The notes under the pieces: generated by a model
The model's database searches: none
What the model saw: the letters and a program-made list of their open reading frames with translations, nothing else
Told to the model about the DNA's origin: nothing
Part shown: positions 15,531-23,370 of the stretch, in pieces
Position numbering within the stretch: the first letter of the stretch is position 1
How the letters are laid out: every line of letters starts with the position of its first letter
Origin: Streptomyces sp. HB132
GTDB lineage: Bacteria; Actinomycetota; Actinomycetes; Streptomycetales; Streptomycetaceae
NCBI RefSeq assembly: GCF_016909575.1
Contig: NZ_JAFBGA010000019.1
Span: 1-64,000, forward strand
DNA length: 64,000 nucleotides
Reading direction: 5' to 3'
Translations under genes and position numbers: made by a program

Positions 15531-16415
15531 TCAGATCACCGGTGGCCGGCCCAGCCTGGTCAGCCGCCATACCGTACGCCACCTCATCGGGCGCCGGGGT
15601 CCGCAGGGCTTGGTCCAGCCTTCCCGGAAACCTCCGAACCATGCTTTGAGGGCAGGGAGAGAGGGCCTGCGGACCAGGGTGAGGAGCAGCCAGACCCCGA
15701 CGTAGAGCGGAACCAGCGGTGCGGGCAGGTTCCGGCGGGCGAGCCAGACGCGGTTGCGGGCCACCATGCGGTGGTAGACCGCGTGACGCGAAGGGGCCGT
15801 GGTGGGGTGGTTGAGCACCATGTCCGCGCGGTATTCGATCGCCCAGCCGGCGTCCAGCGCCCGCCATGCGAGGTCGGTCTCCTCATGGGCGTAGAAGAAC
15901 TCGCCCGGGAGCGGGCCCGCCTCGGCGATCACCTGGCTGCGCACCGCGTTCGCGCCGCCGAGGAACGTCGTGACGCGGGACGAGCGCATCGGGTCGGAGG
16001 CACGCAGCCGCGGCACGTGCCGTCGCTGTGTGACGCCGGTGTCGGGATCCGCGATGCGGAAGGTGACGATGCCGAGCTTCGGGTCCGCCTCGAACGCCTG
16101 CCGGCAGAGCTCGGCGGTGTCGGTGTTCGGCAGATGCCCGTCGTCGTCGAGGAAGAGCAGGGCGTCCACGTCGGCGCCGGACGGCCCGAAGGCCTCGATG
16201 CCGACGTTGCGCCCGCCCGGAATACCCAGGTTCTCGGGCAGCTCGACGGTCCGTACGCCCGCGGGGACGTCGGGGACCGGGGCGCCGTTGCCGACGACGA
16301 CCACCTCGATCCGGTCGCCGTCCTGCTTGGCGACCGAGTCGAGCAGCGTGCGCAGTTCGTCGGGTCGGTTGCCCATGGTGATGATGACCGCGCCGAGTTT
16401 CATGGGAGAGCTCAC
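15531..16415 (-). CDS. GT2-family glycosyltransferase
   Basis: The 294-residue enzyme is a GT-A fold family 2 glycosyltransferase. It has an N-terminal strand KLGAVIITMGNRPDELRTLL, the DxD-type metal site ALLFLDDDG, and the acceptor-site acid in GEFFYAHEETDLAWRALDAG. A hydrophobic C-terminal stretch (PLYVGVWLLLTLV) may tether it to the membrane. It probably adds a sugar to the lipid-linked product of this cluster before export. GTG at 16415 overlaps the upstream stop by 4 bases; ATG at 16403 is an alternative with the same frame. Donor and acceptor are not predictable. Confidence 0.88.
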   Translation of the reverse strand: MSSPMKLGAVIITMGNRPDELRTLLDSVAKQDGDRIEVVVVGNGAPVPDVPAGVRTVELPENLGIPGGRNVGIEAFGPSGADVDALLFLDDDGHLPNTDTAELCRQAFEADPKLGIVTFRIADPDTGVTQRRHVPRLRASDPMRSSRVTTFLGGANAVRSQVIAEAGPLPGEFFYAHEETDLAWRALDAGWAIEYRADMVLNHPTTAPSRHAVYHRMVARNRVWLARRNLPAPLVPLYVGVWLLLTLVRRPSLPALKAWFGGFREGWTKPCGPRRPMRWRTVWRLTRLGRPPVI

Positions 16416-17191
16416 TTCAGCCTGCTCGACGCAAGGATCGACACCAGGTGCAGGACGGTCTGGAGCAGGGCGATGCCGGCCATGACCGCGACCGCGAGAC
16501 GGCTGAAGAAGAAATCGTCCCTGACGGTGTCGAGCACGGCCACCACCAGGATGACCAGCGACGCCTCGATGCCGAGGATCAGCCGGTGGAACTTGAGCGC
16601 TCCGGCCGCCCGGCGGGCCAGCGCCATGCCGGAGGAGCGCGGCTCGGACGCGGCCTCCTTGACGGGCGGCAGCCCGCCCTGGTGGCGGGCGACCCCGACG
16701 AGGTCGGTCTCGGCCTTGATCAGGATGGCGCCGAGCGCGGCGAGCGTGCCCAGGAAGGCCCACAGCCAGTCGATGCGTCCCGGGCCCCACAGGTCGGCGG
16801 CACGCAGGCCGAAGCCGACCAGCACCGCCGCGTCGCAGAGGTATGCGGCCACCCGGTCCAGGTAGACCCCGCCCAGGGAGTACTGCTTCTTCCACCGGGC
16901 CACCTCGCCGTCGACGCAGTCGAAGAGCAGGTAGAGCTGGACCGCGACCACGCCGAGCAGCGCGCCCGGGATGCCCGGGACCAGCAGAGCCGGAGCCGCG
17001 AGCACACCGGCGACGGTCATCACGTAGGTCAGCTGGTTGGGCGTGACCTTGGTGGTCACCAGGCGCCGGGTGATGCGCAGCGAGATCTCGCGCATGTAGA
17101 GCCGACCCGCCCAGTGCTCGCCGCTGCGCCGGTCCTTCACACCCGGGGGGTGAACGACGGGGCGGAGTTCAGCTATGGATGGCTTTTGCAT
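16412..17191 (-). CDS. CDP-alcohol phosphotransferase with altered active site
   Basis: The 259-residue membrane protein has the CDP-alcohol phosphatidyltransferase motif DCVDGEVARWKKQYSLGGVY followed by LDRVAAYLCD. Most invariant residues are present, but the last motif aspartate (the proposed general base, four residues after the third) is alanine in register. Several transmembrane helices follow (for example VAAYLCDAAVLVGFGL, LLGVVAVQLYLLFD). It overlaps the end of the upstream dehydrogenase gene by 23 bases, and no ribosome site stands before the ATG at 17191, so it is probably coupled. It may be inactive, use another base, or partner the second CDP-alcohol transferase nearby. Confidence 0.85.
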   Translation of the reverse strand: MQKPSIAELRPVVHPPGVKDRRSGEHWAGRLYMREISLRITRRLVTTKVTPNQLTYVMTVAGVLAAPALLVPGIPGALLGVVAVQLYLLFDCVDGEVARWKKQYSLGGVYLDRVAAYLCDAAVLVGFGLRAADLWGPGRIDWLWAFLGTLAALGAILIKAETDLVGVARHQGGLPPVKEAASEPRSSGMALARRAAGALKFHRLILGIEASLVILVVAVLDTVRDDFFFSRLAVAVMAGIALLQTVLHLVSILASSRLK

Positions 17192-18230
17192 AGTCGGCGT
17201 ACGCGTCCCTGATCTGGTCGGTGGACAGGTTGAGGTGCTCCAGGACCGTGAAACGTCCCGGACGCGTCTGCGGGGCGTAGTCGACGGCCCGCACGAATTC
17301 TTCGGTGGTGAAGCCGATCTCCTCGGGCAGCACCGGCAGCCCGTGGCGCCGCAGCACGGCCGCCGTCCGGAGGGCCTCCTCGTGCGCGCCGCGCAGGTGC
17401 ATGGCGAAGCAGGCGCCGAGGCCGACCTGCTCGCCGTGGCTGGCCGCGCGCGTGGGGAAGAGCAGGTCGAAGGCGTGACTGATCTCGTGGCAGGCGCCGG
17501 ACGACGGCCGGGTGTCCCCGCTGATCGAGATCGCGATGCCGGAGAGCACCAGCGACTCCGCCAGAATGGTGAGGAACTCGTCGTCCGCCACGGTTCCGGG
17601 GTGACGCAGGACGGCCTCGCCCGCCGTACGGGCCATCGCGGCGGCCAGTCCGTCGATCTTCTCGCCGTTGACCCGGTGCGAGAGCTCCCAGTCGGCGATG
17701 GCCGAGATGTTGGAGATCGCGTCACCGATGCCGGAGCGCACGAAGCGGACCGGCGCCTCACGGATGACCGAGAGATCGATGACCATCGCGATGGGCATCG
17801 GCACACCGTAGGAACCGCGCCCGTTGTCGTTGTCCAGTGTCGCGACCGGCGAGCACAGACCGTCGTGGGCGAGGTTCGTGGCGACGGACACCAGCGGCAG
17901 GCCGACCCGGGCGGCGGCGTACTTCGCCACGTCGATGATCTTGCCTCCTCCGAGGCCGACCACCGCGTCGTACCGCTTGCCCTTGATGTCGTCGGCGAGC
18001 TTCACGGCGGCGTCGATGTCGCCACCGGCCACGCAGTACCAGTCGGCGCCGGGCAGGAGCGGCGAGATCTTCTCCCGCAGCGCCTGTCCCGAGCCGCCGC
18101 TTATGGCGACGGCGAGCCTGCCGGAATTGGAGATCCGCTGGTCCGCGAGGAGACCGGCCAGGTCGTCCATGGCGCCGCGCCGGATGTCGACGACGACCGG
18201 GGACGGGATGAGGCGGGTCAGTACAGGCAC
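17169..18230 (-). CDS. Glycerol-1-phosphate dehydrogenase-like iron/zinc alcohol dehydrogenase
   Basis: This 353-residue protein belongs to the iron-containing alcohol dehydrogenase / dehydroquinate synthase superfamily and resembles archaeal EgsA and Bacillus AraM. It has the nucleotide-binding GLGGGKIIDVAKYAA, SVATNLAHDGLCSPVA, and metal ligands in GACHEISHAFDLLF and ASHGEQVGLG. The expected reaction is NAD(P)H reduction of dihydroxyacetone phosphate to sn-glycerol 1-phosphate, but a related polyol phosphate is possible. GTG at 18230 follows AGGGAG by 5 bases and overlaps the nucleotidyltransferase end by 13 bases. Context with a cytidylyltransferase-like gene and CDP-alcohol transferases suggests it makes the alcohol phosphate to be activated. 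Confidence 0.85.
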   Translation of the reverse strand: MPVLTRLIPSPVVVDIRRGAMDDLAGLLADQRISNSGRLAVAISGGSGQALREKISPLLPGADWYCVAGGDIDAAVKLADDIKGKRYDAVVGLGGGKIIDVAKYAAARVGLPLVSVATNLAHDGLCSPVATLDNDNGRGSYGVPMPIAMVIDLSVIREAPVRFVRSGIGDAISNISAIADWELSHRVNGEKIDGLAAAMARTAGEAVLRHPGTVADDEFLTILAESLVLSGIAISISGDTRPSSGACHEISHAFDLLFPTRAASHGEQVGLGACFAMHLRGAHEEALRTAAVLRRHGLPVLPEEIGFTTEEFVRAVDYAPQTRPGRFTVLEHLNLSTDQIRDAYADYAKAIHS

Positions 18231-18955
18231 GCGATCTCCCTGCCGCGGGCGAGGTCCTCGTGGTTGTCGATCTCGACCCACGTGACCTCCCCGATGGGGG
18301 CGACGTCGACTGTGAAGCCGCGGTTCACGAGCTCCTGGTAGCCGTCCTCGTAGTAGAGGTCGGGGTCGCGCTCGAAGGTGGTCCTCAGGGCGTCGGCGAG
18401 CTCCTCGGCCGCCTCCGGCTCGATCAGAGTCACGCCGATGTACTCGCCGGTCGCCGTGGCGGGGTCCATCAGCTTGGTGATCCGGCGGACACCCTTGTCG
18501 CCCTCGGTGATGACCTTCATCTCCTCGTCGGCGAGGTTCTTCACCGTGTCGAGGGCGAGGATGATCTTCTGGCCCTTGCCGCGCGCGTCCAGGAGGGTCT
18601 TCTCGACGGAGACCGGGTGCACGGTGTCGCCGTTGGCGAGGATGACGCCCTGCTTCAGGACCTCACGCGCGCACCAGAGGGAGTAGGCGTTGTTCCACTC
18701 CTCGGCCTTGTCGTTGTCGATGAGCGTCAGCGTCACGCCGTACTTCGCCTCGAACTCGGCCTTGCGGGCGTAGACCGCCTCCTTGCGGTAGCCGACGACG
18801 ACCGCGACCTCGGTGAGTCCGACCGCCGCGAAGTTGGCCAGCGTCAGGTCCAGGACCGTCTTCTCGCCGTCCACCGGCACAAGTGCCTTGGGCAGCGTGT
18901 CCGTGTAGGGACGCAGACGGCGTCCGGCACCGGCAGCCAGTACGAGGCCGATCAT
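18218..18955 (-). CDS. Sugar/alcohol-phosphate nucleotidyltransferase (LicC-like)
   Basis: A 245-residue GT-A fold NTP transferase. The N-terminal LAAGAGRRLRPYTDTLPKAL is the nucleotide-binding signature with the catalytic Arg and Lys; NNAYSLWCAREVL and LANGDTVHP follow, and VEIDNHEDLARG supplies a metal-binding aspartate. The NNAYSLW pattern resembles LicC/CTP:phosphocholine or CTP:inositol-phosphate cytidylyltransferases rather than hexose-1-phosphate enzymes. It is therefore likely to make a CDP-alcohol for the neighbouring transferases. ATG at 18955 overlaps the upstream stop by 4 bases (ATGA). Confidence 0.88.
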   Translation of the reverse strand: MIGLVLAAGAGRRLRPYTDTLPKALVPVDGEKTVLDLTLANFAAVGLTEVAVVVGYRKEAVYARKAEFEAKYGVTLTLIDNDKAEEWNNAYSLWCAREVLKQGVILANGDTVHPVSVEKTLLDARGKGQKIILALDTVKNLADEEMKVITEGDKGVRRITKLMDPATATGEYIGVTLIEPEAAEELADALRTTFERDPDLYYEDGYQELVNRGFTVDVAPIGEVTWVEIDNHEDLARGREIACLY

Positions 18956-20784
18956 GCGAGTTCTCCTTCGTCGTGTACGGCGGGGGCGGAGGAGGACACC
19001 CAGAAGCGGATGGACTCCACGAGCACCACCAGAGCCACGGCGGCCGCGAACGCGGTGAGGGCCGTGGTGAAACCTGAACCGTGGGTCAGCGCGGCGGCGA
19101 GGACGGCCACGGCAAGGGTCCGGCCCTCGTGCCCGCCGATGGTGCGCACCAGCCACCGGGGCGGCGCTCCGGTGCCGCCTCGGATGCGGTACACCGTGTC
19201 GTAGTGATGGTAGGCGACGGCGGAGACCAGGCCGAATGCCGCGGGGACGGCGTGCGGCACGTCACTGCGGGCGGCCAGCACCAGGATCGTGCAGTACTCG
19301 GCCGCCCGGAAGACCGGCGGGACGAGCCAGTCGAGCGCGCCCTTGAGCGGCCGTGAGACCGCGAGGCCGGAGAGGACCGCGTACACGCCGGCGGCGCCGA
19401 CGGTCAGCCATCCGCCGTAGGGCGCGTACAGTGCGGCGGCGACGATCACCAGCGCTCCGGCGAACGCCAGGAGCGGCGCGGTGAAGCCGCCTCCCGGACG
19501 CCGGAGCACGGTGCCGACGGCCTGGGCGAGCGGTCCCGAGTCGGCGAGGTCGGCCAGCGCCACGGCCGCCCGGTCGGTGCGCCGGGCCTTGCGGGTCAGC
19601 GACCGCAGCAGCCGGCCCGCCGTGGTGTAACAGGCGGCCAGTGCGCAGCCGATGAGCAGGGCGTAGAAGACGATCCGGGGCGTGGTCACGGCTGTGAGCA
19701 CGGCGATCATGGCCCATCGTTCGCCGATGGGCAGCACTATCATCCGGCGCAGCCAGACCGTCCAGCCGACGCTGTCGAGCTTGTCGGAGAGCGCGGCGGT
19801 GGGGCTCGTGTTGGACACCGCGTCGTGGTTGGCCTCGTTGAACGAGAAGTCGACGACATGGCGGCAGGCCTGGAGCACCATCGCGCCGAGGGCCAGTACC
19901 CATACGTCGTCGCCGCCGCGGGCGGCGCCGAGGGCGAGGCCCGCGTAGTACGCGTACTCCTTGGCCCGGTCGAAGGTGGCGTCCAGCCAGGCACCCATCG
20001 TCGAGTACTGGAGCGAGTACCGGGCGAGCTGCCCGTCGGTGCAGTCCAGGACGAAGGAGAGGAGCAGGAGCACCCCGGCCGCGACGTAGCCGCCGCGGGT
20101 TCCGGTCGCCGCGCTGCCCGCCGCGATGAGCGCGGTGATCAGCGAGGCGGTGGTGACCTGGTTCGGGGTGAGACCCCGGCGGGCGCACCAGCGGGCGATG
20201 TAGCGGGAGTACGGGCTGATGAAGTACGTGGTGAAGAAGCCGTCGTGGGCCTTCACTGCGCTGCGCAGCCGTACGGCCTCGTCGTCGACGGCGGCGACGG
20301 CGGTGCGTGCGGAATTCCGCTCCTCGGGCGCGGTGGGCACGGCGGCCGTGAGCGAACCGAGCTCGGGGCGCTGCACCGTGGTGCCCTCCGCGTCCAGTGC
20401 CACGGCCAGCCGGCCGGGCACCGTGCGGTCCTCGGTGACGCCTCCGGCGCCGGGGGGCGCGACGGGACTCCCTGCGCCCACGGCGGTGACGGCCCTGCGC
20501 AGGGCGCGGAGCAGCGCGGGGCGGGCCTCGGGCTGCGCGGTGAGCGCTCCGGGGATGGAGGCGGCGGCGAAGCGGGGGTCGGTGAGCCCGAGCCTGAGGG
20601 CGTGGACGTGGCCGACGAAACGGGGGTCCACGAGCGCGACGCGCCTGCTCGCGGGGACTGCGGCGAGCAGCTCGGCGGCCTCTGTGGCGTCGGCTGCGGC
20701 AGTCACGTCGAAGCCGAGTGACCGCAGATCGTCCTCGAGCGACGATCCGGGTACCGGCGCACCGGTGAGGATGGCGGTCGACAG
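18952..20784 (-). CDS. Three-part CDP-alcohol phosphotransferase (DUF5941-type), probable CTG start
   Basis: The 610-residue protein has a soluble N-terminal domain (about 1-170), a membrane CDP-alcohol phosphotransferase domain with the complete motif DCTDGQLARYSLQYSTMG then AWLDATFD (about residues 255-280), and a hydrophobic C-terminal half that I associate with DUF5941. All four motif aspartates are intact. The usual GTG at 20706 would remove a well-formed N-terminal stretch (STAILTGAPVPGSSLEDDL). A CTG at 20784 preceded by AAGGAG with a 9-base spacer is the better start. The N-terminal domain may be a degenerate nucleotidyltransferase, as in bifunctional archaeal inositol-phosphate enzymes; that is inference. 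It is the first gene of the surface operon. Confidence 0.8.
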   Translation of the reverse strand: MSTAILTGAPVPGSSLEDDLRSLGFDVTAAADATEAAELLAAVPASRRVALVDPRFVGHVHALRLGLTDPRFAAASIPGALTAQPEARPALLRALRRAVTAVGAGSPVAPPGAGGVTEDRTVPGRLAVALDAEGTTVQRPELGSLTAAVPTAPEERNSARTAVAAVDDEAVRLRSAVKAHDGFFTTYFISPYSRYIARWCARRGLTPNQVTTASLITALIAAGSAATGTRGGYVAAGVLLLLSFVLDCTDGQLARYSLQYSTMGAWLDATFDRAKEYAYYAGLALGAARGGDDVWVLALGAMVLQACRHVVDFSFNEANHDAVSNTSPTAALSDKLDSVGWTVWLRRMIVLPIGERWAMIAVLTAVTTPRIVFYALLIGCALAACYTTAGRLLRSLTRKARRTDRAAVALADLADSGPLAQAVGTVLRRPGGGFTAPLLAFAGALVIVAAALYAPYGGWLTVGAAGVYAVLSGLAVSRPLKGALDWLVPPVFRAAEYCTILVLAARSDVPHAVPAAFGLVSAVAYHHYDTVYRIRGGTGAPPRWLVRTIGGHEGRTLAVAVLAAALTHGSGFTTALTAFAAAVALVVLVESIRFWVSSSAPAVHDEGELA

Positions 20785-21043
20785 ACGAACTCACTCCTTG
20801 GTGCGATGACGGGAAACGGCGCGCGGCATGTGGCCCGGGGGCGGGCCGGCGGCACGTCGGCTGAGGCTATCGGATGAACGGAAGGCCGAGTTCACCACCC
20901 GTTTGCGCTCCGTTCGGGCGAATCGGCCATCATCCGGCGCCGTTCGCGATCATCATCGTCGATCAACGCCTCGACTCACAAACCGCGTCCGGGCAGCGCA
21001 CGGGCCGACCGGTGAACCGTGGGCTGTCCTCCTCACCGGCCGG

Positions 21044-21059
21044 TCTAAGCTGACGTGCA
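21044..21059 (+). promoter_or_regulatory. Probable leaderless promoter of galE
   Basis: TAAGCT (21046-21051) lies exactly 7 bases before the galE ATG, with CTGTCC (21024-21029) 16 bases further upstream as a possible -35. There is no ribosome-binding site. Transcription would then start at or next to the A of the ATG. Confidence 0.5.
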
Positions 21060-22045
21060 TGACGTGGTTGATCACAGGCGGAGCCGGTTACATCGGGGCA
21101 CATGTGGCGAAGGCCATGGCGGGGGCCGGGGAACGGTTGGTCGTCCTCGACGACATCTCGACGGGCATCGAGGCCCGGCTGCCCGCGGACGTCACGCTGG
21201 TACGGGGATCCGCCTCGGACCGCGCGGTCCTCGACCGGGTTCTTGCGGAGCACGCCGTCACGGGAGTGGTGCATCTCGCGGCGAAGAAGCAGGTCGGTGA
21301 GTCGGTCGAGAAGCCGCTGCTCTACTACCGGGAGAACGTGGCCGGCCTGACCGTCCTGCTGGAGGCCGTGGTCGCGGCCGGCGTGCGGCGCTTCCTGTTC
21401 TCCTCATCCGCGGCGGTCTACGGCGTCCCGGACGTCGAGCTGATCACGGAGGAGACGCCGTGCGCGCCGATCAACCCGTACGGCGAGACCAAGCTCGCCG
21501 GGGAGTGGCTGGTGCGCGCGACGGGACGGGCCCACGGCATCTCGACGGCCTGTCTGCGGTACTTCAACGTGGCCGGGGCCGCCGAGCCCGAGCTGGCCGA
21601 CACAGGTGTCTTCAACGTCGTACCGATGTTCTTCGACCGGCTGACGCGGGGCGAGGCCCCGCGGATCTTCGGTGACGACTACCCGACGCCGGACGGCACG
21701 TGTGTCCGCGACTACATCCATGTGGCCGACCTGGCGGAGGCGCACCTCGCCATCGCCGGGCACCTGGACAGGAGCCCGGGTGGCGATGACCTCACGGTGA
21801 ACGTCGGCCGGGGCGAAGGCGTGTCGGTGCGCCGTCTCGCCGAGCTGGTCGGTGAGGTCACCGGCCTGAGCACGGAGCCCGTCGTCGAGGCCCGCAGGCC
21901 GGGCGACGCGGCCAGGGCGGTCGGGTCGGCCGCCCTGATGACCGGGGAGCTGGGCTGGACGGCACGCCGCGGCATGCGCGAGATGGTCGAGTCGGCCTGG
22001 GAGGGCTGGTGCCTGAACCACCCGGAGGCCCGCACCCCGCGGTAG
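21059..22045 (+). CDS. galE: UDP-glucose 4-epimerase GalE
   Basis: This 328-residue short-chain dehydrogenase-type epimerase starts with the NAD-binding motif ITGGAGYIGAHVAKAM. It has the catalytic serine region FLFSSSAAVYG and the YxxxK pair in NPYGETKLAGEW, followed by LRYFNVAGA and CVRDYIHVADLAEAH. It should interconvert UDP-glucose and UDP-galactose, supplying galactose to surface glycans. It is divergent from the surface operon, which shares a 274-base promoter region with it. The ATG at 21059 is chosen by homology; the transcript looks leaderless. Confidence 0.93.
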   Translation: MTWLITGGAGYIGAHVAKAMAGAGERLVVLDDISTGIEARLPADVTLVRGSASDRAVLDRVLAEHAVTGVVHLAAKKQVGESVEKPLLYYRENVAGLTVLLEAVVAAGVRRFLFSSSAAVYGVPDVELITEETPCAPINPYGETKLAGEWLVRATGRAHGISTACLRYFNVAGAAEPELADTGVFNVVPMFFDRLTRGEAPRIFGDDYPTPDGTCVRDYIHVADLAEAHLAIAGHLDRSPGGDDLTVNVGRGEGVSVRRLAELVGEVTGLSTEPVVEARRPGDAARAVGSAALMTGELGWTARRGMREMVESAWEGWCLNHPEARTPR

Positions 22046-22066
22046 CGGGACAGCGACCGCGCGGCA

Positions 22067-22098
22067 CTCTGACCTGCGATCGTTTCCGCAGGTCAGAG
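22067..22098 (+). terminator. Terminator hairpin after galE
   Basis: CTCTGACCTGCG (22067-22078) and CGCAGGTCAGAG (22087-22098) are exact reverse complements with an 8-base loop, 21 bases beyond the galE stop. Confidence 0.75.
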
Positions 22099-22222
22099 CA
22101 CATGACAACGGTGTTCAGTGCCGTGTTGCCCCATGCCCCGCCCCCGTAGTTCACTGGCCGCATCGGGCGAGCCGCGTCCGAGCTGTCCGAGGTACGCGCG
22201 TCGGGATTGCGGAGGGGTTCGC

Positions 22223-23164
22223 ATGGGGGCTGGCCACGATCATGGGCATACGCACGGAGGGCCACTTCCGACGGGAACGGCCGCCGCCGCGTACAGGGGG
22301 CGGCTCCGGGTCGCCCTGGGCATCACGCTCGGCGTCATGGTCATGGAGATCGTCGGCGGGCTGCTCGCCGACTCGCTCGCCCTGCTCGCGGACGCGGCCC
22401 ACATGGCGACCGACGCGCTGGGACTGGGCATGGCCCTGCTGGCCATCCACTTCGCCAACAAGCCCGCCGGCCCCAACCGCACCTTCGGTTTCGCCCGTGC
22501 CGAGATCCTCGCCGCGCTGGCCAACTGCCTGCTGCTCCTCGGCGTCGGCGGTTTCCTCGTCTTCGAGGCCGTCGACCGCTTCATCACCCCGGCGGAGACC
22601 AGGGGCGGACTGGCCATCGCTTTCGCCGCCGTCGGCCTGGTGGCCAACGTGGTCTCCCTGTCGCTGCTGATGCGCGGACAGCAGGAAAGCCTGAACGTGC
22701 GGGGTGCCTATCTCGAGGTCGTCGCGGACACACTCGGCTCGGTGACGGTGCTCGTGTCGGCGGGCATCATCATGGCCACCGGCTGGCAGGCCGCCGACCC
22801 CATCGCCTCGCTGCTGATCGGCCTCATGATCGTCCCCCGTACGGTGAAACTCCTGCGGGAGACCCTCGACGTACTCCTGGAGTCGGCACCCAAGGGCGTC
22901 GACATGGACGAGGTCCGCGCCCACATCACGGCCCTGCCCGGCGTGCTGGACGTCCACGACCTGCATGCCTGGACGATCACCTCGGGCATGCCCGTCCTCT
23001 CCGCCCACGTGGTCGTGCACCAGGAGATGCTGGACTCGATCGGGCACGAGAAGCTCCTGCACGATCTGCAGGGCTGCCTCGGTCACCACTTCGACGTCGA
23101 GCACTGCACCTTCCAGCTGGAGCCCAGCGGGCACGCGGCGCACGAGGCTCGGCTGTGCCACTGA
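22223..23164 (+). CDS. Cation diffusion facilitator (zinc-type exporter)
   Basis: A 313-residue CDF transporter that should exchange cytoplasmic Zn(II) or a similar metal for protons. The N-terminus is His-rich (GHDHGHTHGG). Six transmembrane helices follow, with the metal-site signatures LLADAAHMATDALGLGMAL (helix 2, HxxxD) and YLEVVADTLGSVTVL (helix 5, in which ADTLG replaces the more usual HVLGD). The soluble C-terminal domain carries VHDLHAWTITSGMPVLSAHV. ATG at 22223 follows GGAGGGG. I see no convincing metal-regulator box upstream; a hairpin there belongs to galE. Confidence 0.9.
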   Translation: MGAGHDHGHTHGGPLPTGTAAAAYRGRLRVALGITLGVMVMEIVGGLLADSLALLADAAHMATDALGLGMALLAIHFANKPAGPNRTFGFARAEILAALANCLLLLGVGGFLVFEAVDRFITPAETRGGLAIAFAAVGLVANVVSLSLLMRGQQESLNVRGAYLEVVADTLGSVTVLVSAGIIMATGWQAADPIASLLIGLMIVPRTVKLLRETLDVLLESAPKGVDMDEVRAHITALPGVLDVHDLHAWTITSGMPVLSAHVVVHQEMLDSIGHEKLLHDLQGCLGHHFDVEHCTFQLEPSGHAAHEARLCH

Positions 23165-23189
23165 GCCACCGGGCGCCCGGTGCTAGGGT
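23161..23189 (+). promoter_or_regulatory. Promoter with extended -10 for the leader ORF
   Basis: TGCTAGGGT (23181-23189) is an extended -10 element. A weak -35-like CTGAGC (23161-23166) stands 17 bases upstream, overlapping the end of the CDF gene. Transcription should begin near 23196, just before a perfect palindrome at 23199-23216. Confidence 0.5.
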
Positions 23190-23198
23190 CTGCCTCGT

Positions 23199-23216
23199 GT
23201 CTCCGGATCCGGAGAC
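23199..23216. repeat. 18-bp perfect palindrome in the leader
   Basis: GTCTCCGGATCCGGAGAC is its own reverse complement and lies between the putative transcription start and the leader ORF. It could be a hairpin in the 5' leader or an operator. Confidence 0.6.
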
Positions 23217-23243
23217 CGGTGAAGCCAGAAGGAGCTGAGGTTG

Positions 23244-23312
23244 ATGACGGTCGCGACGACGGCTGCCCCGCGCAGCAATCGGTCCCTCATCGTCCTCCGG
23301 GTCACCGGCTGA
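23244..23312 (+). CDS. 22-residue leader peptide rich in branched-chain residues
   Basis: The ATG at 23244 has an excellent AAGGAG ribosome site (23229-23234, 9-base spacer). The peptide contains RSNRSLIVLRVTG, with Leu-Ile-Val-Leu and Val clustered close to the stop, as in attenuator peptides for branched-chain amino-acid genes. A weak hairpin (GGGG...CCCTT / AAGGG...CCCC, about 23343-23369) separates it from the next start. No branched-chain gene follows, only the methyltransferase-GNAT fusion. Either it regulates that gene by ribosome stalling, or it is a displaced leader. Confidence 0.6.
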   Translation: MTVATTAAPRSNRSLIVLRVTG

Positions 23313-23370
23313 CCGCTCGGCTTCCCACACGCCGCGTCGGCCGGGGCCCTTTCACCCAAGGGTTCCCCTC

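Noticed and set aside
22099..22222. Zur-type operator before the zinc exporter
   Set aside because: A TGACAACGGTGTTCA-like stretch near 22102-22116 is only loosely palindromic and does not match the Streptomyces Zur consensus I know.
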